Position numbers and translations under genes: made by a program
Source: JBFMDN01 sp040753915
Lineage (GTDB): Bacteria > Desulfobacterota > Desulfomonilia > Desulfomonilales > Desulfomonilaceae
DNA length: 64,000 nt
NCBI GenBank assembly: GCA_040753915.1
Contig: JBFMDN010000025.1
Location: 8,030-72,029, forward strand
Reading direction: 5' to 3'
Shown: one piece after another, positions 35,419-44,516 of the stretch
How positions within the stretch are numbered: the first letter of the stretch is position 1
How the letters are laid out: every line of letters begins with the position of its first letter
The notes under the pieces: generated by a model
Databases searched by the model: none
Seen by the model: only the letters and a program-made list of their open reading frames with translations
Told to the model about the DNA's origin: nothing

Positions 35419-37806
35419 ATGGCAATAGCAGTGACCTACGTGGCAGCAGACCAATTCAGCGTTTCCGGCGATCGTACAAACGAGCTGAAGAAGGGGCTGA
35501 CGATTAAGGCCGTTCAAGGAGTTGACGGCAGTGTCGAAAGCGCTGTGGTCAGCTCATCCTATGACGCAGGAAGGGGATTTACCACGTGCACTATCGCTGA
35601 GAATTGCCTGACTCCGAATCTGGTTTCGATTCAGCACGGGTTGACGTACGCTGATCCTGACAATTGTTCGAGTAATTTGGCAAGGCATCTGCACACCAGT
35701 GCGTTCGACGGCGGATACTTGCCGGCCGCTACTCTGAGCGAAGCAGAGGTGGAAGCCGCTAAGTCCCTTCCCGTCCCGGCCACCGGAGATGCCAACAAGA
35801 TCATTAGAGTATTACCCACTGAAAATGGATATAGGAAGGTTTCCCTGAACGGTACCGCCAACCAAGTCACGATCACTCACAACGTCCAGGATACTACCAT
35901 TTCATTGCCCCAGGATTTCGACACCGGCGCAAGCCCTGTTCTGGCAGGTATTACTCTGACCGGTCTCACGGGCATTCTTGAAGGCAGAGGATCTTCACCC
36001 CTGGCTTCTATCGCTTCTTCGGACGCGTATCATGTCCTGAGAAGAAATTCGACCAATACAGCTTACGAATTCTCGCAGCCGTTTGCTATCCACGGAACCG
36101 CAGGAGAGAGTCTTTCTCAATTTGATGCCGTATACCTTGACGTCGTGAGCGAGAGATGGATGAAAGCTCAAAGTGGCAGTACAGCGCAGAAAGGAGATGT
36201 GTGGGGAATTGTCACGGAGGATGGCGGCATTACTATTGGTAGTGATGGCGAAATACTCCTCTTCGGATTTGTGACGAACCAGTCCTGGACGTGGACTCCC
36301 GGTGATATCCTGTACCTCTCGCAGACAGCAGGGGAGATAACCTCTACGGAACCGACGAATGCCGCAGTTATAGGACACGCTATCACGGATACGACGATCT
36401 TTTTTCTGCCGAAAAGCTTCTCGGGTGATGTCGGTCCTTCGGGGGGTATAACCGGGACAGCAGGTGAGGATCTGTCCGTATGTGACGTAGTATATGCCGA
36501 TTACACCAATTCAGGGAGATATAAGAAAGCCACGAATAACGCCACGTCTCTGGAAGCCGCTGCAGTAGGCATAGCTCAAGCAAATATAACCGAAGGAGCA
36601 AGTGGTCCGATACAACTCTTCGGTACCATGACAAATGGAGCGTGGTCGTGGATCCCGGGCAAGTCTCTCTATGTCAGTGACACGCCAGGGGCATTGATTC
36701 AGTATGAGCCCAGTGCGTACGGAAGGTATGTCAAACCCGTTGGTTACGCTGTGTCCGCTACGGAGATATGGATCTTTCCGCAGAGCGGGTGGCAGGTAGG
36801 CAGCTCAAGCTCCGGCGGTGGGGGGGCACTTCCCGACTACTGTCCCCCCGCAATGAAGTATAAGGACAGCGATGAAATCATAATCCCAAAGGGGAGATAT
36901 TACCGCTTAGGCCATCGGATCGACGGTCAGTATCAAGATCTCAACAGCGCTGCTTCATATTGGGATCTGGCAGCGAGCCTCGAGATAGACGTGGACGCTC
37001 CGGGAACCATGATCGGTGGCGACGTGGCAAGCTCCTGGTATTCCGTGTTCCTGACCGGGGAGCAGACGGCCCTTGTGCTGCCGTTTATCCGAGCCAAAAC
37101 GGTCTTCTTTTCCGACCCCAATACCATCATAAGTCCTGCGAATCATGACGACGGCACTACGGGGAACAACAACTTCCTATCAGCAGACGACGAGCTCAAT
37201 GGCTACAGGCTTGTGCTTCTCAGCAACACGGTATCCCATTACGGCAAGGTGTTTACCATTTCGGACTGCGTTAATGGAACACCGGATCAGATTTGTATTT
37301 CCGGCGACCAGACTCCCCATATTCAGGCGACCGACTGGTTGCAGACCATACCGCCCCAGTCTGTCCCTTCCCTGTACCTGGGGAGCATCAGGCTGGACTC
37401 CAGCGGCAATATCGTACAGTTTTATCGTACGAATTGGCAAGTACAGTATGCCTCATATATACAAGTGGCTGGCGTGCTCAATACGACTGAGAGCAACACG
37501 GATCTTGGGGCTGCAGTACCACCGACAGCAAAAAAGCTGCAGAGCCACATTACGATCAATTCAGGGGGAGGAACAAATGCCGCGGGTATGTCTGCAAACA
37601 TCTACTCCGGAACTGCAGGAACGAATCTGGTCACAACACTATTTTATGCAAGCACCACTGCCCACGTCGAGCACAGAATGGGTATGCCGTTCGATTTGTT
37701 GCTTACTGCGGTCGCTTCCATGAGAAACAAGTTTCTTATGCATAACGGAACTGCGTGGGTGGCTGCTACCGAGGGATATTTCAGGATCTGTGGCTTTGAG
37801 GAATAG
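35419..37806 (+). CDS. Phage tail fibre / receptor-binding protein
   Basis: 795 residues. It has a fibre-like start (AADQFSVSGDRTNELKKG ... SAVVSSSYDAGRGFTTCTI), then two tandem repeats of about 105 residues: GTAGESLSQFDAVYLD to AITDTTIFFLP, and GTAGEDLSVCDVVYAD to AVSATEIWIFP. Then a glycine/serine linker (SSSSGGGG) and a C-terminal beta-rich head. This layout is typical of trimeric tail fibres that bind the host surface. It is the largest tail gene in the block. Confidence 0.8.
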   Translation: MAIAVTYVAADQFSVSGDRTNELKKGLTIKAVQGVDGSVESAVVSSSYDAGRGFTTCTIAENCLTPNLVSIQHGLTYADPDNCSSNLARHLHTSAFDGGYLPAATLSEAEVEAAKSLPVPATGDANKIIRVLPTENGYRKVSLNGTANQVTITHNVQDTTISLPQDFDTGASPVLAGITLTGLTGILEGRGSSPLASIASSDAYHVLRRNSTNTAYEFSQPFAIHGTAGESLSQFDAVYLDVVSERWMKAQSGSTAQKGDVWGIVTEDGGITIGSDGEILLFGFVTNQSWTWTPGDILYLSQTAGEITSTEPTNAAVIGHAITDTTIFFLPKSFSGDVGPSGGITGTAGEDLSVCDVVYADYTNSGRYKKATNNATSLEAAAVGIAQANITEGASGPIQLFGTMTNGAWSWIPGKSLYVSDTPGALIQYEPSAYGRYVKPVGYAVSATEIWIFPQSGWQVGSSSSGGGGALPDYCPPAMKYKDSDEIIIPKGRYYRLGHRIDGQYQDLNSAASYWDLAASLEIDVDAPGTMIGGDVASSWYSVFLTGEQTALVLPFIRAKTVFFSDPNTIISPANHDDGTTGNNNFLSADDELNGYRLVLLSNTVSHYGKVFTISDCVNGTPDQICISGDQTPHIQATDWLQTIPPQSVPSLYLGSIRLDSSGNIVQFYRTNWQVQYASYIQVAGVLNTTESNTDLGAAVPPTAKKLQSHITINSGGGTNAAGMSANIYSGTAGTNLVTTLFYASTTAHVEHRMGMPFDLLLTAVASMRNKFLMHNGTAWVAATEGYFRICGFEE

Positions 37807-38052
37807 TGAACCCAACGGACGAGACGTCCGTTCTACTGGTTCGTGAGGGTGCAGCGCGTTTGCGTGGCAAATCTACCCAGCCTGCGAAATTGGTTAACGA
37901 AAATCAGTCGGTTATGGCGCTGGTTCTCTCTTTACCATAAGAAAGCGCGGCACTCGGTTTGTGATCCTCCAGTAACTGTTCTCGCCACTCGGGAAGCGGA
38001 CAGCATCGTTGGCAATGACTGTACACTTCCGAGAGGCCTCGTGGATGTGCGT

Positions 38053-38601
38053 ATGACGTACTTCAGCATCCTCATGGACTTCGTCAATTCGTTCCTTCAG
38101 CACGGGGCGGTATTGACCGCGTTACTGGCGAGCCTGGCGCTCCTGGGCATCTCTGTGTTCCGATACGCGAAAGGGATCTTGCACGACCTCCTCACATGGA
38201 TGCACCGTGTCGAGGAACAGGTAACAACGCTCGAAAAAGCGTGGACTGCTCCCAACGGACACGTAATAGATCATTCGGCCTGTTTTAGAGGCGTTCGGGA
38301 TTGTCTGGACGAGATCCGTGCGATTGCGACACGTTTCGACCAGGTGTTCATGGAGCACCACGAGGACGCAAAGAGAATTGCCCACGAAGATCATTGGAAA
38401 AATTGTGAGCTCGAGCGGTGCCCTCAATTGCTTCATATCCATACCAGGTTGAGTGAAGTCATTCGCATCACGGAAGACCTCGCAGAAAGAGCGGAGGAGT
38501 CTCGGGCTGAAACCCGGGAAGCCATCAACATTTACATGAGGCGCTTCGACGATTTCGCAAGTCACGCGATCGCGGCGTTGAGACGCAACGGATGGGATTA
38601 A
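38053..38601 (+). CDS. Membrane-anchored coiled-coil phage protein
   Basis: 182 residues from the ATG at 38053; a GTG at 38041 behind GAGAGG is an alternative. One N-terminal membrane segment (AVLTALLASLALLGISVF) is followed by a long helical cytoplasmic or periplasmic part with a basic/acidic heptad-like pattern (LTWMHRVEEQVTTLEKAW, EDLAERAEESRAETRE). It lies just after the fibre and before the lysis genes. It could be an accessory lysis protein; evidence is only topology and place. Confidence 0.5.
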   Translation: MTYFSILMDFVNSFLQHGAVLTALLASLALLGISVFRYAKGILHDLLTWMHRVEEQVTTLEKAWTAPNGHVIDHSACFRGVRDCLDEIRAIATRFDQVFMEHHEDAKRIAHEDHWKNCELERCPQLLHIHTRLSEVIRITEDLAERAEESRAETREAINIYMRRFDDFASHAIAALRRNGWD

Positions 38602-38610
38602 GAGGCTCAC

Positions 38611-38802
38611 ATGACGGAGTTGGCACGAGCAACGAAGAAAATGAGCGATCCACACGAAAGGTGCCGGCAACAGGTGTTGCAAGAGCATGCTGCGTTGACC
38701 CGGGACATTCAAGTCTCGACCGGCTGCAGCGCAATCGATGCACGCTTCCAGGCCTGGCTCATCTTGTTCGAACGGGAGCTGGTTCCGATGGCTGCGCAGT
38801 GA
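38611..38802 (+). CDS. Small phage protein, unknown
   Basis: 63 residues, helical and charged (ERCRQQVLQEHAALTRDIQV). AAGAGGCTCAC precedes the ATG, and it starts 9 bp after the previous stop, so it is likely translated. No family recognised. Confidence 0.5.
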   Translation: MTELARATKKMSDPHERCRQQVLQEHAALTRDIQVSTGCSAIDARFQAWLILFERELVPMAAQ

Positions 38803-38898
38803 CAATGCGCTCCCAGAAGCTGCCTGGGACCGGTTTTACTTCGTGCAAAGACGAGGTAATATGACCGCTCCGGAATCCATCCAAGAAGGAGAATCACG

Positions 38899-39543
38899 AT
38901 GCGCATAGTAGACGTGCGTTCCTTGGCTGTTCCAGAGGTAAAGATCATAGAGTTTTTTCGATATCGGGATCATAGAGGTTACTTCACTGAGACCTTCCGC
39001 AGGCAGGTGATGGACGAAATGCTCGAGTTTCTCAGGGGTACGGAATTTGTTCAAGGAAACGAAAGCCATTCCCATCGGGGGGTGATCCGTGGGCTCCATT
39101 TTCAGTGGAATCCCTACATGGGGAAGCTGGTTCGCGTCATCCAGGGCCGCATGATCGACTTTGCCCTGGACGTTCGTACGGGCTCTGCGACCTTTGGCAA
39201 GATTGTGGCATACGACCTCAATCAGACTCCTGATGCCCAGACAGGCCAATGGATCTGGGTTCCCCCGGGCTTTGCACACGGATGCCTCTTCTGCGAAGAC
39301 TCCACCATAGAATACCTCTGCACCGGCAAATACAATCCCGCGTGCGAAGCCGCGATTTCTCCATTCTCGGAGGACATTGACTGGTCGCTCTGCGATCCGG
39401 TGTTACGCGCTGTGTTTGAGGAGCTGAGCACGTGCACGCGCAGAGACGGCTTGGTGAGTGACAAGGATCGTGACGGCTTGACTCTGACCCAGTGGGCTTC
39501 TGATCCCCGATCCGAGAATTTCGTGTACGGGCAAATGGGATAA
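38899..39543 (+). CDS. dTDP-4-dehydrorhamnose 3,5-epimerase family protein
   Basis: 214 residues, cupin fold. RmlC-family features are clear: RDHRGYFTETFR, the active-site loop HRGVIRGLHFQ (catalytic His), GKLVRVIQGRMIDFALDVR, TFGK, WIWVPPGFAHGCLF, an EYLCTGKYNP segment (catalytic Tyr) and EDIDW near the end. All main catalytic positions seem present, so it should be active on a nucleotide sugar. Its place inside a phage tail/lysis block, without rmlA/B/D, is unusual. A good ribosome binding site (AAGGAG) precedes it. It could modify host surface sugar, such as blocking a receptor, but that is inference. Confidence 0.85.
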   Translation: MRIVDVRSLAVPEVKIIEFFRYRDHRGYFTETFRRQVMDEMLEFLRGTEFVQGNESHSHRGVIRGLHFQWNPYMGKLVRVIQGRMIDFALDVRTGSATFGKIVAYDLNQTPDAQTGQWIWVPPGFAHGCLFCEDSTIEYLCTGKYNPACEAAISPFSEDIDWSLCDPVLRAVFEELSTCTRRDGLVSDKDRDGLTLTQWASDPRSENFVYGQMG

Positions 39544-39599
39544 TGAACGAGGGGGAATTCCCTCTCACAATACATCAGACAAAACAGCGAGGATCGCCA

Positions 39600-39920
39600 A
39601 TGACGTCTCTCAGGCATCTGACACCGATGCTTAAGGCATGGTCCGCGGGAGCGCTCATATCGGTGGGCATCATCGGTCTGCTCCTGGCGGTAAGTCCCTT
39701 CGTCCTGCCGGAATCCGATTCCATGGCTTTGTATCGATATTTCCTCTTGCGCGTGGGGGCCGCTGCATGGGGAATAGTGGCCATAACCGGCGGAGCCCTC
39801 TTCTTCGATCACGTGACACCAGGGAACTGGCTCGAAAAAATCGAGGAAGGAAATGCAGCCTGTGCGATCGTTACTGTCGGCGTTATTGTCACTCTTGGTC
39901 TCATGCTTTGCTATATCTGA
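39600..39920 (+). CDS. Holin-like small membrane protein
   Basis: 106 residues from the ATG at 39600 (GCGAGGATCGCCA before it); the frame also allows a start at 39543. Three membrane segments: about residues 12-34, 46-68 and 86-106. Its 3' end overlaps the endolysin gene by 68 bp, so the two are linked. Three segments and position next to an endolysin fit a class I holin. No sequence family recognised. Confidence 0.6.
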   Translation: MTSLRHLTPMLKAWSAGALISVGIIGLLLAVSPFVLPESDSMALYRYFLLRVGAAAWGIVAITGGALFFDHVTPGNWLEKIEEGNAACAIVTVGVIVTLGLMLCYI

Positions 39921-40362
39921 ATCTGCCGCTCTCGACGAAGCATACAAACGCTGCCTCGAGCGACAGCTCCGCTTCATAATAGCGAAAAATCCGCCATACT
40001 CTGCAGGGGGCGCTTCGGATCTGGAGAAGGGACTGGATTGCTCGGGATACGTGTTCCTTGCGTGCAAATGGGCCGGAATTCCGGGCGTCAAACGTACCAC
40101 CTCGTTTCGCATGGCAATGGGGCTGGACGGATGGACTGGCAAAGACATCCCCCGAGAATCGTGCTCCTCCTGCGATTTGGCCTTTTGGACGTGGCACAAG
40201 TCTCTTGACCGCCCTTACGGACACGTAGGGGTCTTTCTCAAAGCCGGGCCAACGCTGGAAGTGGCCCATGCTTCTTCCAAACGGGGGGTCGTGTTGGCTC
40301 CCCTGCGGGGCTCGCTGCAAACGGATCTTTCCAAGGTCAGATGTCTCACGATAGGAGAGTAG
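39853..40362 (+). CDS. Secreted NlpC/P60 cell-wall endopeptidase (endolysin candidate)
   Basis: 169 residues starting behind AGGAAGGAA. An N-terminal hydrophobic signal (LLSALLSLLVSCFA) precedes an NlpC/P60 domain: catalytic Cys63 in LDCSGYVFLACKW, His124 in RPYGHVGVFL, and a third polar residue, His139 in VAHASSKRG. These enzymes cut peptidoglycan stem peptides. The export signal means it could reach the periplasm without a holin, as in signal-arrest-release lysins. It overlaps the holin-like gene and is followed 1 bp later by the spanin-like gene. Confidence 0.85.
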   Translation: MQPVRSLLSALLSLLVSCFAISESAALDEAYKRCLERQLRFIIAKNPPYSAGGASDLEKGLDCSGYVFLACKWAGIPGVKRTTSFRMAMGLDGWTGKDIPRESCSSCDLAFWTWHKSLDRPYGHVGVFLKAGPTLEVAHASSKRGVVLAPLRGSLQTDLSKVRCLTIGE

Positions 40363-40363
40363 C

Positions 40364-40660
40364 GTGTTCGATCTCTTGCGGCCGTACATCACCATCGTTC
40401 GACTGTGGGTCGTAATCGTGCTGCTTGTCTCTACAGGTGGATACGTAGGGTACCTCCGTTACAAGATCCACGAGTCCGACCAGGAGCTGATTTTGCTCAA
40501 GGAAGCTGTAGCGTTGTGTAGCAACGAGCGCTCCCAGCTCCGATCGATGAATCACGTTCAAGCTGAGAACATGGAAGCCCTCACCGAGTACTACAGGCAT
40601 CGAAAATGCCTCGATCCGAAAGACGGAGAGCTAACCGAAGAGGAGCTGCGTCTGGAATGA
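40364..40660 (+). CDS. i-spanin-like (Rz-type) protein
   Basis: 98 residues, GTG start behind GGAGAGTAGC. One N-terminal membrane segment (VRLWVVIVLLVSTGGYVGYL), then a coiled-coil periplasmic part with KIHESDQELILLKEAVALC. This is the topology of an inner-membrane spanin subunit that helps disrupt the outer membrane. It overlaps the next gene by 4 bp (ATGA). No clear sequence family. Confidence 0.65.
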   Translation: MFDLLRPYITIVRLWVVIVLLVSTGGYVGYLRYKIHESDQELILLKEAVALCSNERSQLRSMNHVQAENMEALTEYYRHRKCLDPKDGELTEEELRLE

Positions 40661-41103
40661 CAGCATGCACCTCTCAAGAATCTTCCCAGCGAAAAATGCG
40701 GTGGCTCAGGAAACGTCTCGCTCTTGGTGTGGCTATTGCTGCTCTCGCAATACCCTTTTCCTGTGCGCAGCGGGTTGTGGTTTCAGGCGGGCCGCGAATT
40801 ACCCTCCCCGATCCTCCGGATCGTGTTGCCTGGAAGGAGGAAGGAGTGCCCGAGAAGCCGCGGATACATTATCTGGACCCCCCCGTGAGGCTCGATCCTC
40901 GTGGAACTTTCACCGCACCTGAGGACGGAGGCATTCTCATCAATCCGAAGGCCTGGCGAGGAATCCGGTACGGGCTGACGGAATGGCCCAAGTGGGGCGA
41001 GACGGTTCGAGCCATAGTGGAAAGTCATAACGACGCGATCGGTCGCGATGCAGCGAGGAGCAAGCCATGGTGGAAAGTATGGACGCCCGGGAGAAGGCAT
41101 TGA
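40657..41103 (+). CDS. o-spanin-like secreted Pro-rich protein
   Basis: 148 residues, start overlapping the i-spanin-like stop. It has a signal sequence (KRLALGVAIAALAIPFSCAQ). The Cys at the cleavage point could be lipidated, but the lipobox (PFSC) is not canonical. The mature part is Pro-rich (ITLPDPPDRVAWKEE and HYLDPPVRLDP), typical of Rz1-type outer-membrane spanins, though longer than most. Together with the preceding gene it would bridge the two membranes during lysis. Confidence 0.6.
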   Translation: MTACTSQESSQRKMRWLRKRLALGVAIAALAIPFSCAQRVVVSGGPRITLPDPPDRVAWKEEGVPEKPRIHYLDPPVRLDPRGTFTAPEDGGILINPKAWRGIRYGLTEWPKWGETVRAIVESHNDAIGRDAARSKPWWKVWTPGRRH

Positions 41104-41210
41104 AAACCGGTTCAGGCATAATGCAAGAGTGAAACCGTACCTGTAACCGTGATGAGTACCGCGCAGATTGTGATGTCACCATTTGCATTTAGACCAAACG
41201 AGGAGAAGCC

Positions 41211-42902
41211 ATGTTGTCTTCATTACGCAAGCTTTGGGGATTCGGTGCCAGGGGAGAGAATTCGAAGCGACATACGTTTCAGCACATCCCCGCACCAATA
41301 ATGCTGGGACGGGCGATCAAATCGAGCGAAGACCCGTTCAGACCTCGGAGGGGAAGCGATGAAGACCGGGGGACATCCTTGTATCACCGGCATGGCCTCA
41401 TGGAGCCGCCGTACTCGTTTGCGGACTGTTGGGTCGATTACGAGCAATCGGATGTTCTCACGAGCTGTGTGGACGCAATAATCCGCAATTGCGAGAGGCC
41501 CCACGACCTCGAGTTTGTCGGGGACGACTTGACGGAGCGAGATACGCCCGAGATGAAGGCTCAGTGTCTCACCCTCACTGACTTCTTCAGCCGTGTCAAC
41601 GAAAAGCACAGTTTTCTCAGCGTGCGGCGGAAGCTCAGGTTGGATCGCGAGGTCACGGGAAATGGCTTCCTCGAGGTGATCCGCAGCCTCACCGGCGGAG
41701 TGGAGCGTGTCTACTACTTACCGAGCACGTATGTCCGCGCGAGCGACATGGGAGAGCACGAGATACCGGTCACCACACGTATTCCGAGAGACGGCAAGCT
41801 CGTCGAGGTTACCATCCCAAAGAAGTTTCGCAGATTCGGAAGGCTGGTGGGGATGGGATCGAGTCGTGTGCAGTGGTACAAGGAGCTGGGTGATCCGAGA
41901 GTCCTGGACCCCGAAACAGGAGAATTTTTCTTGGATCAGCACAAGCGCTTCTTGTGCGAAGACCGCAGGATTATCGACTCTGAAACGGGCCTGTACGTCA
42001 AAGGCCGCGGGGGTGAATTCCTGCTTCACAACAGGGCTATCCCTCTGGAGCGCAGAGCTACCGAGGTGTGGTGGTTCCGTGACAACTACGGCGGTAATGC
42101 CTATGGTATTCCCCGGTGGATCCCGGCATTGCTGGACGTCAGGGCCCGGTACGTGGCGAAATGGCTGAACCATGACCTCTTGAACCGGGGCGGTGTTCCG
42201 AAGGGTATCGTTCTCTTCCAAAACGGATCCATTTCCCCACAAACCCTGGAACACATCCGCAGAACCCTACAAGAATGGGGGGACCCGAGAAGGTTTAACC
42301 AATGGATCACCCTTAACATAGAGCCGGATTCCCTCAGCTTCGACCTGAATACTGGCGGGTCGAAGGGAGGAACGACCAAACCGGAATTTATCAACCTGGA
42401 TCGCAACGAAGACTACATGTTCAAAGAATACCTCACGCATTGTGAAGAAGCGGTAAGGAAAGTGTACCGGCTACCCCCCATACTGACCGGTGCGGCTACG
42501 GAGTACACCCATGCCACCGCGTACGCCTCCCAGGAGGCCGCGGAATCCCAGGTCTTCGAACCCCTCAGGAACGAATTTGACGAAAAGGTAACTACGGAGC
42601 TCATTCAGACCGAATTCGGCATCTATCGCTGGAAGCTCAAGACCAGACGCACCAAGATTGGAGACCAGGAAACCTTTTACAAGGCGGTAGGCATGTGGTC
42701 CCGGGCCGGTCTATCCTGGAACCAAATGGTCCAACTCGGAAACGAGATGCTCGGGACAAGATTTTCGCCACGAGAAGGCGAGCTCTGGGATATGCCATTC
42801 GAGGCTCTCTTGGCGATGCTCAACAGCGGCGGCTGCACGATTCGAGACGGAGTCCTCGTGCCAATGGACGAAACCGTCTCCTGTCAGGACAGCGCGGCCT
42901 GA
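41211..42902 (+). CDS. Phage portal protein, PBSX-like family
   Basis: 563 residues, start behind GAGGAGAAGCC. Portal features: a long N-terminal wing, then WWFRDNYGGNAYGIPRW, ARYVAKWLNHDLLNRGGVP, and the stem/clip region EEAVRKVYRLPPILTG with TAYASQEAAESQVFEPLRNEF. These match portals of the PBSX/XkdE type, which fits the XkdF-like protease. The portal is the DNA entry channel and binds the terminase during packaging. In most phages it follows the large terminase gene; here it is at the far end of the tail/lysis block, with the terminase about 14 kb downstream. Confidence 0.88.
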   Translation: MLSSLRKLWGFGARGENSKRHTFQHIPAPIMLGRAIKSSEDPFRPRRGSDEDRGTSLYHRHGLMEPPYSFADCWVDYEQSDVLTSCVDAIIRNCERPHDLEFVGDDLTERDTPEMKAQCLTLTDFFSRVNEKHSFLSVRRKLRLDREVTGNGFLEVIRSLTGGVERVYYLPSTYVRASDMGEHEIPVTTRIPRDGKLVEVTIPKKFRRFGRLVGMGSSRVQWYKELGDPRVLDPETGEFFLDQHKRFLCEDRRIIDSETGLYVKGRGGEFLLHNRAIPLERRATEVWWFRDNYGGNAYGIPRWIPALLDVRARYVAKWLNHDLLNRGGVPKGIVLFQNGSISPQTLEHIRRTLQEWGDPRRFNQWITLNIEPDSLSFDLNTGGSKGGTTKPEFINLDRNEDYMFKEYLTHCEEAVRKVYRLPPILTGAATEYTHATAYASQEAAESQVFEPLRNEFDEKVTTELIQTEFGIYRWKLKTRRTKIGDQETFYKAVGMWSRAGLSWNQMVQLGNEMLGTRFSPREGELWDMPFEALLAMLNSGGCTIRDGVLVPMDETVSCQDSAA

Positions 42903-42921
42903 CACGACGGAGGGAGGCACA

Positions 42922-43350
42922 GTGAGCTCGCGGCGTACCTCGTTCACCGAGGCTGAAGAAACCATCGGCGACGCTCTCAGAGCCATTGAAGAGTTCAGCC
43001 GAACTTTGCAGGACCTGTCCGATGCTGGCGATCAGGTGCGTTCACACCTTGAGGAGCCGGAAATCGTCTCGGACCTTTTCTCGTCATGGATGGCCGATTT
43101 CCTCGAAGCGTTGGAGCAGAGCACTGCGGAGGCCGCTCAGCTCAGCGGGGGAGCTGACGCTTCCGGTACGACCCTCCAGTCCCGAGACAGTACCGCCTAT
43201 GCCGGTTCGGGAACCGTGGCGGTCGTGTCTCTGCATGAGCTTAACGACGCGGTTTCACAACTCATCTCCGCTTTGAACCGTATCGAGGCAGTGATGGAAA
43301 GGGCAACGGATATACAGGTGACCGTATCGGCCGGTGATGGATGGGATTAG
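42922..43350 (+). CDS. Small coiled-coil phage protein, unknown
   Basis: 142 residues, GTG start behind GGAGGGAGGC. Acidic and helical, with coiled-coil-like stretches (IGDALRAIEEFSRTLQDL; MADFLEALEQSTAEAAQL) and a Gly/Ser-rich middle. Directly after the portal. No family recognised. Confidence 0.55.
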   Translation: MSSRRTSFTEAEETIGDALRAIEEFSRTLQDLSDAGDQVRSHLEEPEIVSDLFSSWMADFLEALEQSTAEAAQLSGGADASGTTLQSRDSTAYAGSGTVAVVSLHELNDAVSQLISALNRIEAVMERATDIQVTVSAGDGWD

Positions 43351-43353
43351 CAA

Positions 43354-43749
43354 ATGTCAGCGCACATAGGATCGGTGGTCTTCCCGTACCCGCTCAAATG
43401 GGCCGACAAGCCTGGTAGGGTCGTCGTAGGCTCCAAGACGCGGACGAGATCGGGCAACCTGGTAATCCTCACGGTGGAGAACGCGAGGCAAACTCACAGG
43501 GAAGCTCGGCTCGTGTTCGAGTGGACGCCTTTTGCTTCGGTCCAAACCTTGATTGAATACTGGCGCGCGGGCGCGTCCTATTCTGCAGACCTTGAAGGGA
43601 CGGGCGAGATCCTCACCGTCCGATTCGATCCCGAGAAAGGGGTAACCAATTTGAAGCACCAATCCGGCAGGGACGTGGTCCACGCGCACTTCCAGGGAAC
43701 GGAGAACGATCTGTACACCGGCGAGGTGAATCTGATCATAGAATCGTAG
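43354..43749 (+). CDS. Small phage protein, unknown (beta-rich)
   Basis: 131 residues, starting 3 bp after the previous stop. Beta-rich (RVVVGSKTRTRSGNLVILTV; ILTVRFDPEKGV), ending NDLYTGEVNLIIES. Last + strand gene of the block. A minor structural protein is possible; no family recognised. Confidence 0.55.
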   Translation: MSAHIGSVVFPYPLKWADKPGRVVVGSKTRTRSGNLVILTVENARQTHREARLVFEWTPFASVQTLIEYWRAGASYSADLEGTGEILTVRFDPEKGVTNLKHQSGRDVVHAHFQGTENDLYTGEVNLIIES

Positions 43750-43771
43750 GGGGAGTCAGGGGCTCAAGGTT

Positions 43772-43794
43772 ATCCCCGCAATAGAGGCGGGGAT
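43772..43794. terminator. Hairpin at the end of the phage block
   Basis: ATCCCCGC (43772-43779) pairs with GCGGGGAT (43787-43794) over a 7-base loop, 22 bp after the last + strand phage gene. No T-run follows, so a true intrinsic terminator is uncertain. Confidence 0.45.
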
Positions 43795-43906
43795 CCTGGA
43801 TCATTTGTGGACACTGGAAGAGATAGCCGCCCCGATCAAACAAAAGGAGAGGACATAGTCCTTTCTGCCTTACAATAGCTCTTGGGAAAAATGATGAGAT
43901 TCTGAA

Positions 43907-44503
43907 TTAGCGTACCTTACACGTATTCCCCAATTTAATGCCCGCCGGCGTATTTTGTCCTTGAAATTGACTAGGAATGTCTGCTGGGCATCCACTTACT
44001 TCTTCTATGATGAGCTGACAAATCGCCATGTCGGGATAAAGGAGAAAAGTCAGTGGCCCAAGATTGGTGATTTCGAGGGTTATTGTTCCTTCGAAGCCAG
44101 CATGGATGGTTGGAGCTGTAAAATGAATCAATATGCCGCATCTAGCGAGCGAGCTCTTTCCTTCAACTCTGGCGCTGTAGCATTTTTGCCCTCTTTCAAT
44201 AGGAAAATTAACACGCTCTCGAGTATTCCCCAGCACAAAGCTCCCACCCCTTAAAGTGTAGGGCTGATCTTCCGATATTGTTATCCGTCTTGACTGATTT
44301 GTTAGATAACTAGCAATGCCTCCCTTTCTGATGTCTATCGCGGTAGGACTATTGTTAACAGGTATTGTTATCTCTGTTCCAAGTCGTAAATCGATAGCGC
44401 TCGTGTTATACGGAGCCTGTGTTGGGTCTGTGTGTGGAAGAGGATCTATGGTAAACAGCCCCTCGTTTAAGCACTTGATTATTTCAACATTGCTGAGAAT
44501 CAT
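43907..44503 (-). CDS. dcd: dCTP deaminase / dUTPase superfamily protein
   Basis: 198 residues from the ATG at 44503, behind GGAGGGTGACGG. Family features: NTSAIDLRLGTEI, ARVEGKSSLARCGILIH, the catalytic-Glu loop HAGFEGTITLEITNLGP, and FQGQNTPAG at the end. These trimeric enzymes make dUMP precursors or remove dUTP, and phages often carry them. The normal DPGF motif reads HAGF here. Base composition is visibly richer in A+T than the flanking genes, suggesting separate arrival. It is 13 bp downstream of the small gene at 44517-44774. Confidence 0.85.
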   Translation of the reverse strand: MILSNVEIIKCLNEGLFTIDPLPHTDPTQAPYNTSAIDLRLGTEITIPVNNSPTAIDIRKGGIASYLTNQSRRITISEDQPYTLRGGSFVLGNTRERVNFPIERGQKCYSARVEGKSSLARCGILIHFTAPTIHAGFEGTITLEITNLGPLTFLLYPDMAICQLIIEEVSGCPADIPSQFQGQNTPAGIKLGNTCKVR

Positions 44504-44516
44504 TTCCGTCACCCTC

